Position numbers and translations under genes: made by a program
In this document: one piece after another, positions 26,055 to 33,188 of the stretch
Position numbering within the stretch: the stretch's first letter is position 1
Layout: each line of letters opens with the position of its first letter
DNA from: Sphingosinicella sp. LHD-64
Lineage (GTDB): Bacteria; Pseudomonadota; Alphaproteobacteria; Sphingomonadales; Sphingomonadaceae
NCBI RefSeq assembly: GCF_031157375.1
Contig: NZ_JAVIFV010000003.1
Coordinates: forward strand, 756,001-820,000
Reading direction: 5' to 3'
Length of the DNA stretch: 64,000 nt
The notes under the pieces: model-generated
The model's database searches: none
The model's input: only the letters and a program-made list of their open reading frames with translations
Told to the model about the DNA's origin: nothing

Positions 26055-26098
26055 CGCGACCAAACCATCTACACCTCAAGCAGCACGTCGGCACGATG

Positions 26099-26135
26099 TA
26101 TAAGCGCGCCCTCACACGAAAAATTCCTGTGAGGG
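26099..26135 (+). other. probable oriT: Q-type nick region plus hairpin
   Basis: TATAAGCGCGCCCT (26099-26112) closely resembles the nick region of RSF1010/Ti-type origins (consensus near TAAGTGCGCCCT). It overlaps an 8-bp inverted repeat, CCCTCACA (26109-26116) and TGTGAGGG (26128-26135). It lies in the short divergent gap between traA and traC, the usual oriT place in such systems. Confidence 0.7.
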
Positions 26136-26226
26136 ACTGGGCCGTGCCAGACTGTCTCGGCGACTCTACAGCTTTGCGCGTGCCGCTCTATTATCATGCC
26201 CGCATCACGCAGCAATGGAGACTGTG

Positions 26227-26532
26227 ATGCGTAAATCCCGTGACTTCGACTTGGAACTCCAGGCTCTGGCCGAGAAGGCGCGGCAACTCAAGGAACGCCG
26301 CGTGCGACAGCTCGGCGAGTTGGTCGCGGCAACGGGTGCCGACGCGCTCGATGCCGATCTGCTGGCCGGTGCGCTGCTCGATGCGGCGGGCACGAAGGAC
26401 GCGGGCATAAAGGAGGGCTGGCGCAAGCGGGGCGCGGCCTTCTTTCTGGGCAAGGCGCGCGGGCCTGTACAAGGAACTGAACGCCAGCCGGGCAGCGCTC
26501 CGGCGCGCGAGGGCGGCGCGGCATCGGCTTGA
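26227..26532 (+). CDS. TraC-like conjugal transfer protein
   Basis: A 101-residue protein, MRKSRDFDLELQALAEKA at the start, then LKERRVRQLGELVAATGADAL and GWRKRGAAFFLGK. This is the pattern of the small TraC/TraD-type accessory proteins next to TraA in alphaproteobacteria, with a basic helical N-terminus. The start at 26227 follows GGAGA; an ATG at 26215 overlaps that site. It lies directly downstream of oriT and is followed by TraD after 22 bp. A role in relaxosome assembly is inferred. In some databases this family is called TraD, so the letter is uncertain. Confidence 0.75.
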   Translation: MRKSRDFDLELQALAEKARQLKERRVRQLGELVAATGADALDADLLAGALLDAAGTKDAGIKEGWRKRGAAFFLGKARGPVQGTERQPGSAPAREGGAASA

Positions 26533-26554
26533 GGCACGAAAGGCGCGAACCGAC

Positions 26555-26851
26555 ATGCGCGAGTGGATCGTCAAGCGCCGCGAGCGCACGCGGCATCTGA
26601 TCGAGCTGGGCGGGCTCGTCGTGAAAGCCGGCTTGGTCGAACTGACCGACGACGATCGGGCAGCGCTCTACGGTGCGTTCCTCGCCACCGCGATGACGCT
26701 GCGCGGCGAACAGCGCGAGGAAGCGCTCGTGCGGTGGCGACGGCGCGGCAAGCGCGCATTCGAAGCCGAAGCGCAGGCGAAGAATGCGACTATGAACCTT
26801 CACCATCGCCACCAACTGCGGCGTAACGGTCGGCCCTCCATTGCGCAGTGA
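26555..26851 (+). CDS. traD: TraD-like conjugal transfer protein
   Basis: A 98-residue protein with the TraD core RRERTRHLIELGGLVVKAGLV and a later ALVRWRRRGKRAFEAEAQ. It is the second small accessory gene after oriT and is expected to help the relaxase. The ATG at 26555 follows GGCGCGAACC. The last 17 codons overlap the 3' end of the convergent sigma-like gene (52 bp shared), which is unusual and suggests that the tail after AQAKNA is an accidental extension. Confidence 0.8.
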   Translation: MREWIVKRRERTRHLIELGGLVVKAGLVELTDDDRAALYGAFLATAMTLRGEQREEALVRWRRRGKRAFEAEAQAKNATMNLHHRHQLRRNGRPSIAQ

Positions 26852-27102
26852 AGCCCGTAGATCGCACGGGCCATTTCGCGCTCGATCCGACGCACGCTGA
26901 CCCCGATCCGATCGGCGATCTCGGCATAGCTGAGGTTGTCGATCCGATGGGCCAGGAACACCTCGCGCCGGAAGCGCGGCAGCATTAGCAGCGCGGCTTC
27001 CAACCGGGCGAGCTGTTCAGCCGTGGCCGCCTCATCTTGGGCAGCATCCGAGTTTGCCGTGCCGTCGTGAACGGACATAGCGCGTCTCTCCCGACCGGTC
27101 AC
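26800..27102 (-). CDS. short sigma-70 region 4-like protein
   Basis: A 100-residue protein whose C-terminal half is a region 4-like helix-turn-helix: ALLMLPRFRREVFLAHRIDN followed by LSYAEIADRIGVSVRRIERE. Region 2, needed by a full sigma factor to open promoters, is missing, so it may be an anti- or co-regulator or a degenerate ECF factor. The start may be the GTG at 27102, which overlaps the stop of the upstream Tat-signal gene (GTGA), or the ATG at 27078. The gene pair looks translationally coupled. Confidence 0.75.
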   Translation of the reverse strand: MTGRERRAMSVHDGTANSDAAQDEAATAEQLARLEAALLMLPRFRREVFLAHRIDNLSYAEIADRIGVSVRRIEREMARAIYGLHCAMEGRPLRRSWWRW

Positions 27103-27758
27103 AGGAAGCGCTGCCGCCAGCCGCGCGGGCGCGGATGGCCGGTGACCTCATGCACGCGGTCGAGGAGCGCGCGCGTCAGCGTCCGGACTTCTTGCGCCGT
27201 GAACGGGAAATCCGGAGCTATGTCGCGCACGTCTGCGTGACGCCATTTGCTGTAAGGCGAGAGGATCGCCGCCAGCAGTTCCATGTCGGCGGACTCGAAG
27301 CCGAGGCCTGTCGCGTTGGCATGGGCGAGTGATCTTGCAACTTGAAGACCGACATGGCGGGCGCACCACGCGTCGGCGAAGCCCACGTCGAGCAGATGCG
27401 AGCTGAGCCCGAGCTGGAGCACGATCCCGATCTGATAGAGCTTGTCGGTCGGCTGCCGTACAACGCCCTTCTCTACACCAAGGAAGAAGCTCTCTGCATT
27501 GTGGTAGCGGAACCGGCTGAGGCTGCGCCCTTCACGGGTTCGCCACAGAACGACCGGCTCGTCAGCCGCCGGGACGGATTGCGAGGGAACGGAAGCCCAG
27601 GCGGACGGCGGGGCAGAGAGCGCCAACGGCGCGATCGTCAACGCGCCCAGCAGTTCGCGGCGCGACGCCAAGGAATTGCTCTGCGTCAGCCGCGAATTGT
27701 GCGTCCGTTCGCTAATGCCGCGCCGCGCGTGGTATTCAGATATGATGGATTTGGTCAT
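27099..27758 (-). CDS. hypothetical protein with internal Tat-type signal, coupled to sigma-like gene
   Basis: A 219-residue protein starting MTKSIISEYHARRG. Near residue 30 is a twin-arginine-like segment, LASRRELLGALTIAPLALSA, which would direct export of a folded protein if the N-terminal 30 residues are tolerated or a later start is used. The rest (RFRYHNAESFFLGVEKGVVR, LSSHLLDVGFADAWCARHVG) matches no family I know. It overlaps the sigma-like gene at its 3' end. The 227 bp to its right (27759-27985) hold nothing I recognize beyond its likely promoter. Confidence 0.65.
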   Translation of the reverse strand: MTKSIISEYHARRGISERTHNSRLTQSNSLASRRELLGALTIAPLALSAPPSAWASVPSQSVPAADEPVVLWRTREGRSLSRFRYHNAESFFLGVEKGVVRQPTDKLYQIGIVLQLGLSSHLLDVGFADAWCARHVGLQVARSLAHANATGLGFESADMELLAAILSPYSKWRHADVRDIAPDFPFTAQEVRTLTRALLDRVHEVTGHPRPRGWRQRFL

Positions 27759-27985
27759 GACGTGCCTGCATGCCGGCAGTCCCGCCCGCTCATGCGAGCG
27801 GAGGTGCAAGCTTATGCCCACTGCGCGCCGCGCGAAGCGGCTTTCGTCAGCGACCGCCCGACCGTTCTGGCCGCGCGTACGTCATGCCCGGCAGGTTCAT
27901 CCTACAGGACGGCTGCCAGCCAATTCCGTCCTGCATCGCCGACTATGCGGCAAATCGGCCTTAGCGGCAAGGCGGCAGCGCTCCG

Positions 27986-28903
27986 CTAAGCCGCCGCCCT
28001 TTCGAGTTCAGCGATCCGCTCCGAACAGATTTGATGAACGACACGCCCCAGCTCCTCCACACGTTCACCCAGCCAGGCGAGTTCTTCGTTGCTGATGCGG
28101 TAATGCTTCGAATAGCGCGCCTTCACATAGGCATCTTTGAGCTTCTGGAACATCGCGCGCTCCTTGCGCGTGCGCTCGGGCCAGATGCCGAACAGCCGGC
28201 GATCTTGTCCCTCCGCCAGCGAACGCAGGAAGGCGATATTGTGATTGTAGGGTGTGTAGAAGGTCAGGGTTAGGAGCAGGCCGCTGTAGAGCCGCTCGGT
28301 CGCTTGATGAAGGTCAAAAGCGGCCTTCTTGAAGTCTCGATCATCCACCGCATGGCGGAAGCCGCGATAGAAGCTCAGGGAACTCGATAAACTCTCCTCG
28401 AAATACTCCTTCGCGGCTGCCAGCGCTTGCACAGGCGTCTTCGGCTTGGGCGTATGCAACTCGCGATCATCGGCTTCGTAAAGCGCGATCCCGTCCTTCG
28501 CGACTTCCATGAAGAATACGCGTCCATGCGCGAGGCCGTCGTTCACCTCATGCAGCGAATGCACGATGAAGTTGACGGGCGTCCCGAGCGTCTTCTCGAT
28601 CGTGTAGGCGCGGATCAGCCGCTCCTCGGCCTTGGTCCAATATGCTGCCCGATCGGCCAGTTCCTTCTGGTTCACAATGATGAGCAGATCATAGTCGGAC
28701 TTGTATTGATTGGCCGACAATGGCGCATCGATCCAGTCACCGCGCGCATAGCTACCGAACAGGATGATCTTGAGGATGCGCGCGCCCTTGCGCCGCCCGG
28801 TCGCGGCTTCGGTCGCCGCGCGGAACTCTTCGAAAATGATCCCGACGAAATGTTCCAGCTCGCGCTGCTTGTTCGCCGGCAGATGATCGAGATCGGTTCT
28901 CAC
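27986..28903 (-). CDS. MNT-HEPN fusion protein (nucleotidyltransferase + HEPN domains)
   Basis: A 305-residue protein. The N-terminal MNT nucleotidyltransferase has FGSYARGDW at 49-57 and KSDYDLLIIV with the Asp pair near 70-72. The C-terminal HEPN domain (about 150-295) has FYRGFRHAVDDRDFKKAAFD and ARYSKHYRIS, close to the R-x(4-6)-H RNase motif but with R-x3-H spacing. Separate MNT and HEPN proteins form toxin-antitoxin pairs in which MNT adenylylates HEPN; here both are in one chain. The GTG at 28903 (MRTDLDHLPANKQ) is preferred to a TTG at 28939 because the conserved N-terminus begins there. Confidence 0.85.
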   Translation of the reverse strand: MRTDLDHLPANKQRELEHFVGIIFEEFRAATEAATGRRKGARILKIILFGSYARGDWIDAPLSANQYKSDYDLLIIVNQKELADRAAYWTKAEERLIRAYTIEKTLGTPVNFIVHSLHEVNDGLAHGRVFFMEVAKDGIALYEADDRELHTPKPKTPVQALAAAKEYFEESLSSSLSFYRGFRHAVDDRDFKKAAFDLHQATERLYSGLLLTLTFYTPYNHNIAFLRSLAEGQDRRLFGIWPERTRKERAMFQKLKDAYVKARYSKHYRISNEELAWLGERVEELGRVVHQICSERIAELERAAA

Positions 28904-29376
28904 CCTGGAATCTTTCCGGAAATCGCCGGCACCTGGCAAGGATAATTAGGTTTCGGCCTTCGGTGGCGGGTACGGAAGCCCACCGGTCCCGTAACAGCGG
29001 CGGGCCGCACCCGCAGGGCCGGAACGCCAGTGAAGGACCCCGCGCGCAGCGCGGGGTTGCGGCGCGGCGCTGCGGGACCACAATGGGCGACACCCCGCCC
29101 AGAGCTGCCGCGTTGATGGCGAATCACCGCACAAGATTCACTCTGATCTTGGGACGAGATGGCCACGTCTGCGGCACTCGGCAGCCGATCAATCCCTGCC
29201 GAGACCGCATGAGAAAAATTGTCTTCATACCCTTTCGACGACTCTGGCCGCCAGGGGACGACATAGGCCGCCACAGCGCACCGGCACTGTTTTCAGCACT
29301 CTTGCGCAGCGGTTAGGGACCGCCATTCTGCTCTCAGGGGAGCGCATCAACCACCAGACGATCGAAGAGTGTTCCC
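28904..29376. other. 473-bp noncoding gap with a strong hairpin
   Basis: Between MNT-HEPN and alpA. It contains a perfect 8-bp stem with 3-nt loop, CCCCGCGC-GCA-GCGCGGGG (29037-29055), with no T-run on either strand. The right part probably holds the alpA promoter. No coding frame with recognizable features was found. Confidence 0.4.
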
Positions 29377-29589
29377 ATGTCCAACTACGAGAGAATTATC
29401 CGCCTCAAGACCGTGCTCGACCGCACCGGGCTTTCACGTGCCACCCTCTACCGCAAGATCGGCGAAGGCACCTTCCCGCGCCAGGTGCGGATCAGCATCC
29501 ATGGCGCTGGCTGGCACGAGTCCGCAGTCAACCGCTGGATTTCCAATCCGGCAGCCTACCGCGAAGATGACGCGAGGCAGCGCCCTTAA
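29377..29589 (+). CDS. AlpA family phage/island regulator
   Basis: A 70-residue winged-helix DNA-binding protein of the AlpA/excisionase type: RLKTVLDRTGLSRATLYRKI is the helix-turn-helix, and RISIHGAGWHESAVNRWIS closes the fold. Family members activate excision of P4-like islands by controlling integrase or acting as a directionality factor. It is convergent with the integrase gene, with 10 bp between their stops, so it probably governs island excision. Confidence 0.92.
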   Translation: MSNYERIIRLKTVLDRTGLSRATLYRKIGEGTFPRQVRISIHGAGWHESAVNRWISNPAAYREDDARQRP

Positions 29590-29599
29590 GGGCGCTGCA

Positions 29600-30808
29600 T
29601 CAAGCGGCCTGCCGCGCCGGATGCAGGGGCACGACCTTGGCTCCGGCCTTCTTAGCGCAGTAGCCCGCCCAAGCCTCCATGAGCTTGCGGCGCTTGTCGA
29701 ACAGGTCGCCGCGCCGATAGGCGGCCTCGGCCTTGTTGCCGATGGTATGGGCGAGGGCCATTTCACATACTTCATGGGGAAAGCCGGTCGTCTCCGACGC
29801 CCAATCGCGGAAGGTGGAACGGAAGCCGTGAACGGTGATCTCCGCCTTCATTCGTCTAAGCAGCATCGCCATCGCCATGGATGACAGCGGCTTCTTCGGT
29901 TTGGGGCCGGGGAACAGATAACCCTCCGTTCCAAGCTTCGACATCGCTGCCACGATCTCCATGGCTCGCGGCGACAGCGGCACGCGATGTTCCCGTCCTG
30001 CCTTCATCCGTTCGGCCGGAATGGCCCAGACCTTCTTCTCGGTGTCGATCTCATCCCACTGCGCGCCGAGCACTTCACCTGAACGTGCGGCGGTGAGAAT
30101 GGTGAACTCCAATGCCCGCGCCGCAACGGCGCTGCGTACCCGCAGGTCCGCCATGAAGTCCGGCATGGCATCGTAGGGCAGCGCCGCGTGGTGCCCGCGC
30201 GAAAGCCGCTGGCGCTTGGGCAGGAGCTGGTCGAGATGCCCGCGCCAGCGCGCGGGGTTCTCGCCGGAGCGATGACCCTTGGCCTTCGCCGCGTCCAGCA
30301 CATTCTCAATCCTGCCGCGCAGCCGCTCTGCGGTTTCCGGCGTGCGCTTCCACAAAGCTTGCAGCACGTCGAGCACGTCCTGCGTGCCAATCGCGTTCAC
30401 CGGCTTGCCGCGCATGGGTTTGGCATATTTGGTGAGCGTCATCGTCCATTGTGCTGCGTGCTTAGCGTTGCGCCATGACGGCTTCATCGCCTCGACATAG
30501 GCGTCGGCGCATTCGCCGAAGGTGGGAATGCGTTCGTCTTTCGCTCGCTCGGTTTTGGGATCGCCGCCCGTGGCCAGTATCTCGCGCAGCTTCGCGGCTT
30601 CGGCGCGGGCATTGGCAAGCGACAGGTCGCGTCCGCCGCCAAGGCCAAGCTCGGTACGCTTGCCGTCTCGCGTGTACATGAAAATCCAGCGCCGCCGCCC
30701 GTGAGGATCGATGAAGAGATAGAGGCCGCCGCCATCCGAGTGCCGGCCCGGCTTGGTGATCTTCGCCGACTGCGTCGCGCTCAGTTTGTTGAGTGTCCGT
30801 CTTGCCAT
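29600..30808 (-). CDS. tyrosine-type site-specific integrase (P4/DUF4102 type)
   Basis: A 402-residue integrase. The N-terminal DUF4102 domain (GRHSDGGGLYLFIDPHGRRR) is followed by a core-binding domain and a catalytic domain with the expected residues: Arg in TAARSGEVLGAQW, HxxR in ITVHGFRSTFRDW, His in MALAHTIGNKAEAAYRR and the nucleophile Tyr in the same segment. It joins attP to the tRNA-Ser 3' end. It lies at the end of the island far from the tRNA, 179 bp from attR, reading inward. Confidence 0.95.
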   Translation of the reverse strand: MARRTLNKLSATQSAKITKPGRHSDGGGLYLFIDPHGRRRWIFMYTRDGKRTELGLGGGRDLSLANARAEAAKLREILATGGDPKTERAKDERIPTFGECADAYVEAMKPSWRNAKHAAQWTMTLTKYAKPMRGKPVNAIGTQDVLDVLQALWKRTPETAERLRGRIENVLDAAKAKGHRSGENPARWRGHLDQLLPKRQRLSRGHHAALPYDAMPDFMADLRVRSAVAARALEFTILTAARSGEVLGAQWDEIDTEKKVWAIPAERMKAGREHRVPLSPRAMEIVAAMSKLGTEGYLFPGPKPKKPLSSMAMAMLLRRMKAEITVHGFRSTFRDWASETTGFPHEVCEMALAHTIGNKAEAAYRRGDLFDKRRKLMEAWAGYCAKKAGAKVVPLHPARQAA

Positions 30809-30833
30809 GATCGCGCCTCCCGGCCTCGCCTAT

Positions 30834-30854
30834 GGTCCCATTATCGGTCCCATT
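30834..30854 (+). repeat. terminal direct repeat near attR, probable integrase-binding site
   Basis: GGTCCCATTATCGGTCCCAT lies 26 bp upstream of the integrase start codon and about 130 bp from attR. It is nearly identical to 15299-15319 and in the same orientation. It may also overlap the integrase promoter, allowing autoregulation. Confidence 0.55.
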
Positions 30855-30986
30855 TTATAGCTGCGATAGGGAGATATGTCCAGAGACCGCATAGGACTGA
30901 GAAATCAGCCTAAGCCTTATAAATCAAGGATAATTGGCAATTTCACAGCATATCATGAAAGCTCACAGATTCCCAAGTTTGGCGGA

Positions 30987-31000
30987 CTCCCGCTCCGCCA
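30987..31000 (+). repeat. attR core
   Basis: CTCCCGCTCCGCCA, identical to the tRNA-Ser 3' end at 15230-15243. It lies 14 bp from the stop of nagA and marks the right junction with the chromosome. Confidence 0.8.
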
Positions 31001-31014
31001 TTGCACACCGGTCG

Positions 31015-32175
31015 TCAGATCCGGATCATCAACTCCTGGCCGGACGTGCCGCGTATCCAGGTTTCGGTCACGTTGAACTCGGAATCGAGCACGGCGAAAT
31101 CGGCGAACGCCCCTGGAGCAACGCGGCCGAGCCGGTCGCCCAGGCGGAGGAAATCGGCGGCGTGGGTGCTCGCCATCCGGAGGGCCGCCTCGGGGCTGAC
31201 GTCGAGCATCGCGATCGCATTGCGGACAGCCAGCGCCATGTCGAGATCGGAGCCGGCGAGGGTGCCGTCGGCATTGACGCAGACACCGTTCTCGACATGG
31301 ATCGGCTGGCCCTGCAGCATGAAGCTCTTCTCGGCCATGCCGACGCTCGGCATCGCGTCGGTGACGAGCATGAACCGCTCGACCGGCTTGCAGCGCAGCG
31401 CGAGCCGCATCGTCACCGGATCGATATGGCGCCCGTCGACGATGAGCCCGCACCAGCTCGCCTCGTCCTCCAGCGCCGCGCCGACCGCGCCCGGCTCGCG
31501 GCTGGTGAGCGGCGACATCGCGTTGAACAGATGGGTGAAGCCGGCGAGCCCGGCGTCGAGCGCGGCGCGGATGTCGGCATAGCGGCCGTTGGTGTGGCCG
31601 GCCGAGACGATCACCCCGGCCTCGACCAGCCGCCGGATCATCGCCGGGGTCGTGCGCTCGGGCGCGAGCGTGACGAGGGTGAGGCCGTTGCGAAGGCCGG
31701 TCAGCGTCTCGAAGCCCTCGTCGTCCAGCTCGCGGATCTTGGAGGAATCGTGGATGCCTTTGCGACGGCTGTTGAGATAGGGGCCCTCGATATGGATGCC
31801 GAGCACGCCCGGCACACCGGCTTCGATCGCGGCATCGACCGCGCGGATCGCCTCGTGCATGACCGACAGATCGTCGCTGATCAGGGTGGGCAGGAAGCCG
31901 GTGGTGCCGAAACGGCGATGCGCGGCGCCGATGGTGGCGATCGTCTCCACCGTCGGCGCATCATTGAACAAAGCACCGCCGCCGCCGTTCACCTGGACGT
32001 CGATGAAGCCGGGGACGAGCATCGCGCCCTCGAGGTCAATGCGTCGGGCGGCCACCGGCACGTCCGACTCGGCCGCGACGGCCGCGATACGACCCTCCTC
32101 GACGAGCACGGCCTTGCCGGCCCTGAAGCCGGAATCGAGCAGAACCGGGCCGTTGAGGAAAGCGGTCAGACTCAT
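31015..32175 (-). CDS. nagA: N-acetylglucosamine-6-phosphate deacetylase
   Basis: A 386-residue amidohydrolase that removes acetate from GlcNAc-6-P to give glucosamine-6-P. LVPGFIDVQVNGGGG is the N-terminal family signature, GIHIEGPYLNSRRKGIHD carries the metal-binding Glu, VSAGHTNGRY and GFTHLFNAMSPL hold metal His residues, and LVTDAMPSVGM has the catalytic Asp. The ATG overlaps the stop of the deaminase gene. It is the last gene of the leftward nag unit and ends 14 bp from the island's attR, so insertion just missed its 3' end. Confidence 0.96.
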   Translation of the reverse strand: MSLTAFLNGPVLLDSGFRAGKAVLVEEGRIAAVAAESDVPVAARRIDLEGAMLVPGFIDVQVNGGGGALFNDAPTVETIATIGAAHRRFGTTGFLPTLISDDLSVMHEAIRAVDAAIEAGVPGVLGIHIEGPYLNSRRKGIHDSSKIRELDDEGFETLTGLRNGLTLVTLAPERTTPAMIRRLVEAGVIVSAGHTNGRYADIRAALDAGLAGFTHLFNAMSPLTSREPGAVGAALEDEASWCGLIVDGRHIDPVTMRLALRCKPVERFMLVTDAMPSVGMAEKSFMLQGQPIHVENGVCVNADGTLAGSDLDMALAVRNAIAMLDVSPEAALRMASTHAADFLRLGDRLGRVAPGAFADFAVLDSEFNVTETWIRGTSGQELMIRI

Positions 32176-33188
32176 ACCGTCTCCGTGACCTTGGCGAGGT
32201 GGGGCGGGTGGTCCGGATCGAAGCCGCGGCGGACCGACAAGGTCACTGCGGCACGGTAGAAGCTCTGGATCTGCAGCATCGGCTCCAGCACCGGATCGTG
32301 CCTGACGCTTGGCAGCGCATCCGTGCCGGTAACGAAAACCTCGGCACCACGCGCGGCCACGTCGCAGATCAGCTCGTCCACGCTCTCCTCGGTCTCGTCG
32401 GACTGGCGGAAGACGAGCAGCGGCAGATCGGGGCCGACCAGCGCCATCGGTCCATGGCGCAGCTCGGCGGCGCTGAACGCCTCGGCATGAAGGCCGCAGG
32501 TTTCCTTGAGCTTGAGCGCGGCCTCCTGCGCGACACCAAGCCCGAGACCGCGGCCGATCACATAGAGTCCACGCGCACCGGCCAGCCGGTCGGTCAGGGG
32601 CGCCCAGTCGCAGTCCCAGGCGCGCGCAAGCAGGTTCGGCGTCGCGGACAGAGCCTCGTCCAGGGACTCGTCACCAGCCCAGGCGGCAGCCAGCGACGCC
32701 ACCGCGGCGAGCGATGCGATGAAGGACTTGGTCGCCGCCACGCTGGTCTCGGGAGCGGCGTGCAGCGGCAGAACATGATCGGCCGCCGCGGCGAGCGGCG
32801 AGCCGGGATCGTTGACCAGGGCGACGGCCAACGCGCCGCCTCGCTTCGCCGCCTCGACCGTGGCGATCAGGTCCGGACTGCGGCCGGACTGGGAGATGGC
32901 GATGCAGAGCATCCCTTCGGCCGCCGACGGCGCGCCGTAGACCGAGGCTACCGAAGGCGCGGCCGAGGCGGTCGGGATGCCGAGCCGGGTTTCGATCAGA
33001 TATTTGGCGAAGGTCGCGGCGTGGTCCGAGCTGCCCCGCGCGCAGGTCATCACCGCGCGTGGTGGATCGTCGCGGAGGCGATCGGCGAGCGCGGCCACGG
33101 CATCGCGATTCGCGGCGAGCTGAGTCGCGACCGCCACATGGGCCTCGCACGCTTCCGTCCACATGCGGGTCTTGGCGGGATCGATCAT
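32172..33188 (-). CDS. SIS-domain glucosamine-6-phosphate deaminase (NagB-II type)
   Basis: A 338-residue protein with two SIS sugar-isomerase domains: AISQSGRSPDLIATVEAAKR in the first, then YVIGRGLGLGVAQEAALKLKE in the second, with FSAAELRHGPMALVG. It resembles the isomerase half of glucosamine synthase without the glutaminase, the form used as deaminase (NagB-II) in several alpha- and gammaproteobacteria. It would turn glucosamine-6-P into fructose-6-P and ammonia. It is coupled by ATGA overlaps to nagA downstream and to the GntR regulator upstream; no classic nagB is nearby. Confidence 0.88.
   Translation of the reverse strand: MIDPAKTRMWTEACEAHVAVATQLAANRDAVAALADRLRDDPPRAVMTCARGSSDHAATFAKYLIETRLGIPTASAAPSVASVYGAPSAAEGMLCIAISQSGRSPDLIATVEAAKRGGALAVALVNDPGSPLAAAADHVLPLHAAPETSVAATKSFIASLAAVASLAAAWAGDESLDEALSATPNLLARAWDCDWAPLTDRLAGARGLYVIGRGLGLGVAQEAALKLKETCGLHAEAFSAAELRHGPMALVGPDLPLLVFRQSDETEESVDELICDVAARGAEVFVTGTDALPSVRHDPVLEPMLQIQSFYRAAVTLSVRRGFDPDHPPHLAKVTETV

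Larger units (their letters stand above)
15230..31000. mobile_element. integrative mobilizable element inserted in tRNA-Ser
   Basis: A 14-bp sequence, CTCCCGCTCCGCCA, occurs at the tRNA-Ser 3' end (15230-15243) and again at 30987-31000, 14 bp before the end of nagA. Between them are an integrase, an AlpA-type regulator, a relaxase with TraC/TraD-like proteins, a probable oriT and cargo genes. No type IV secretion or coupling-protein genes are present, so it should move only with a helper conjugative element. The left cargo block (15.4-22.5 kb) is visibly less GC-rich than its surroundings. The intact tRNA shows that integration regenerated its 3' end. Confidence 0.85.

Noticed and set aside
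24441-26132. 563-residue plus-strand frame opposite traA
   Set aside because: It is antisense to a complete relaxase gene, lacks motifs and crosses the probable oriT.
26555-26851. TraD as a pseudogene
   Set aside because: The 3' end runs into the sigma-like gene, but the whole TraD core is intact, so it was kept as a functional gene with an uncertain tail.
15244-31000. Possible prophage
   Set aside because: An integrase and AlpA regulator are present, but there are no capsid, tail, terminase or lysis genes; relaxase and oriT point to a mobilizable element.
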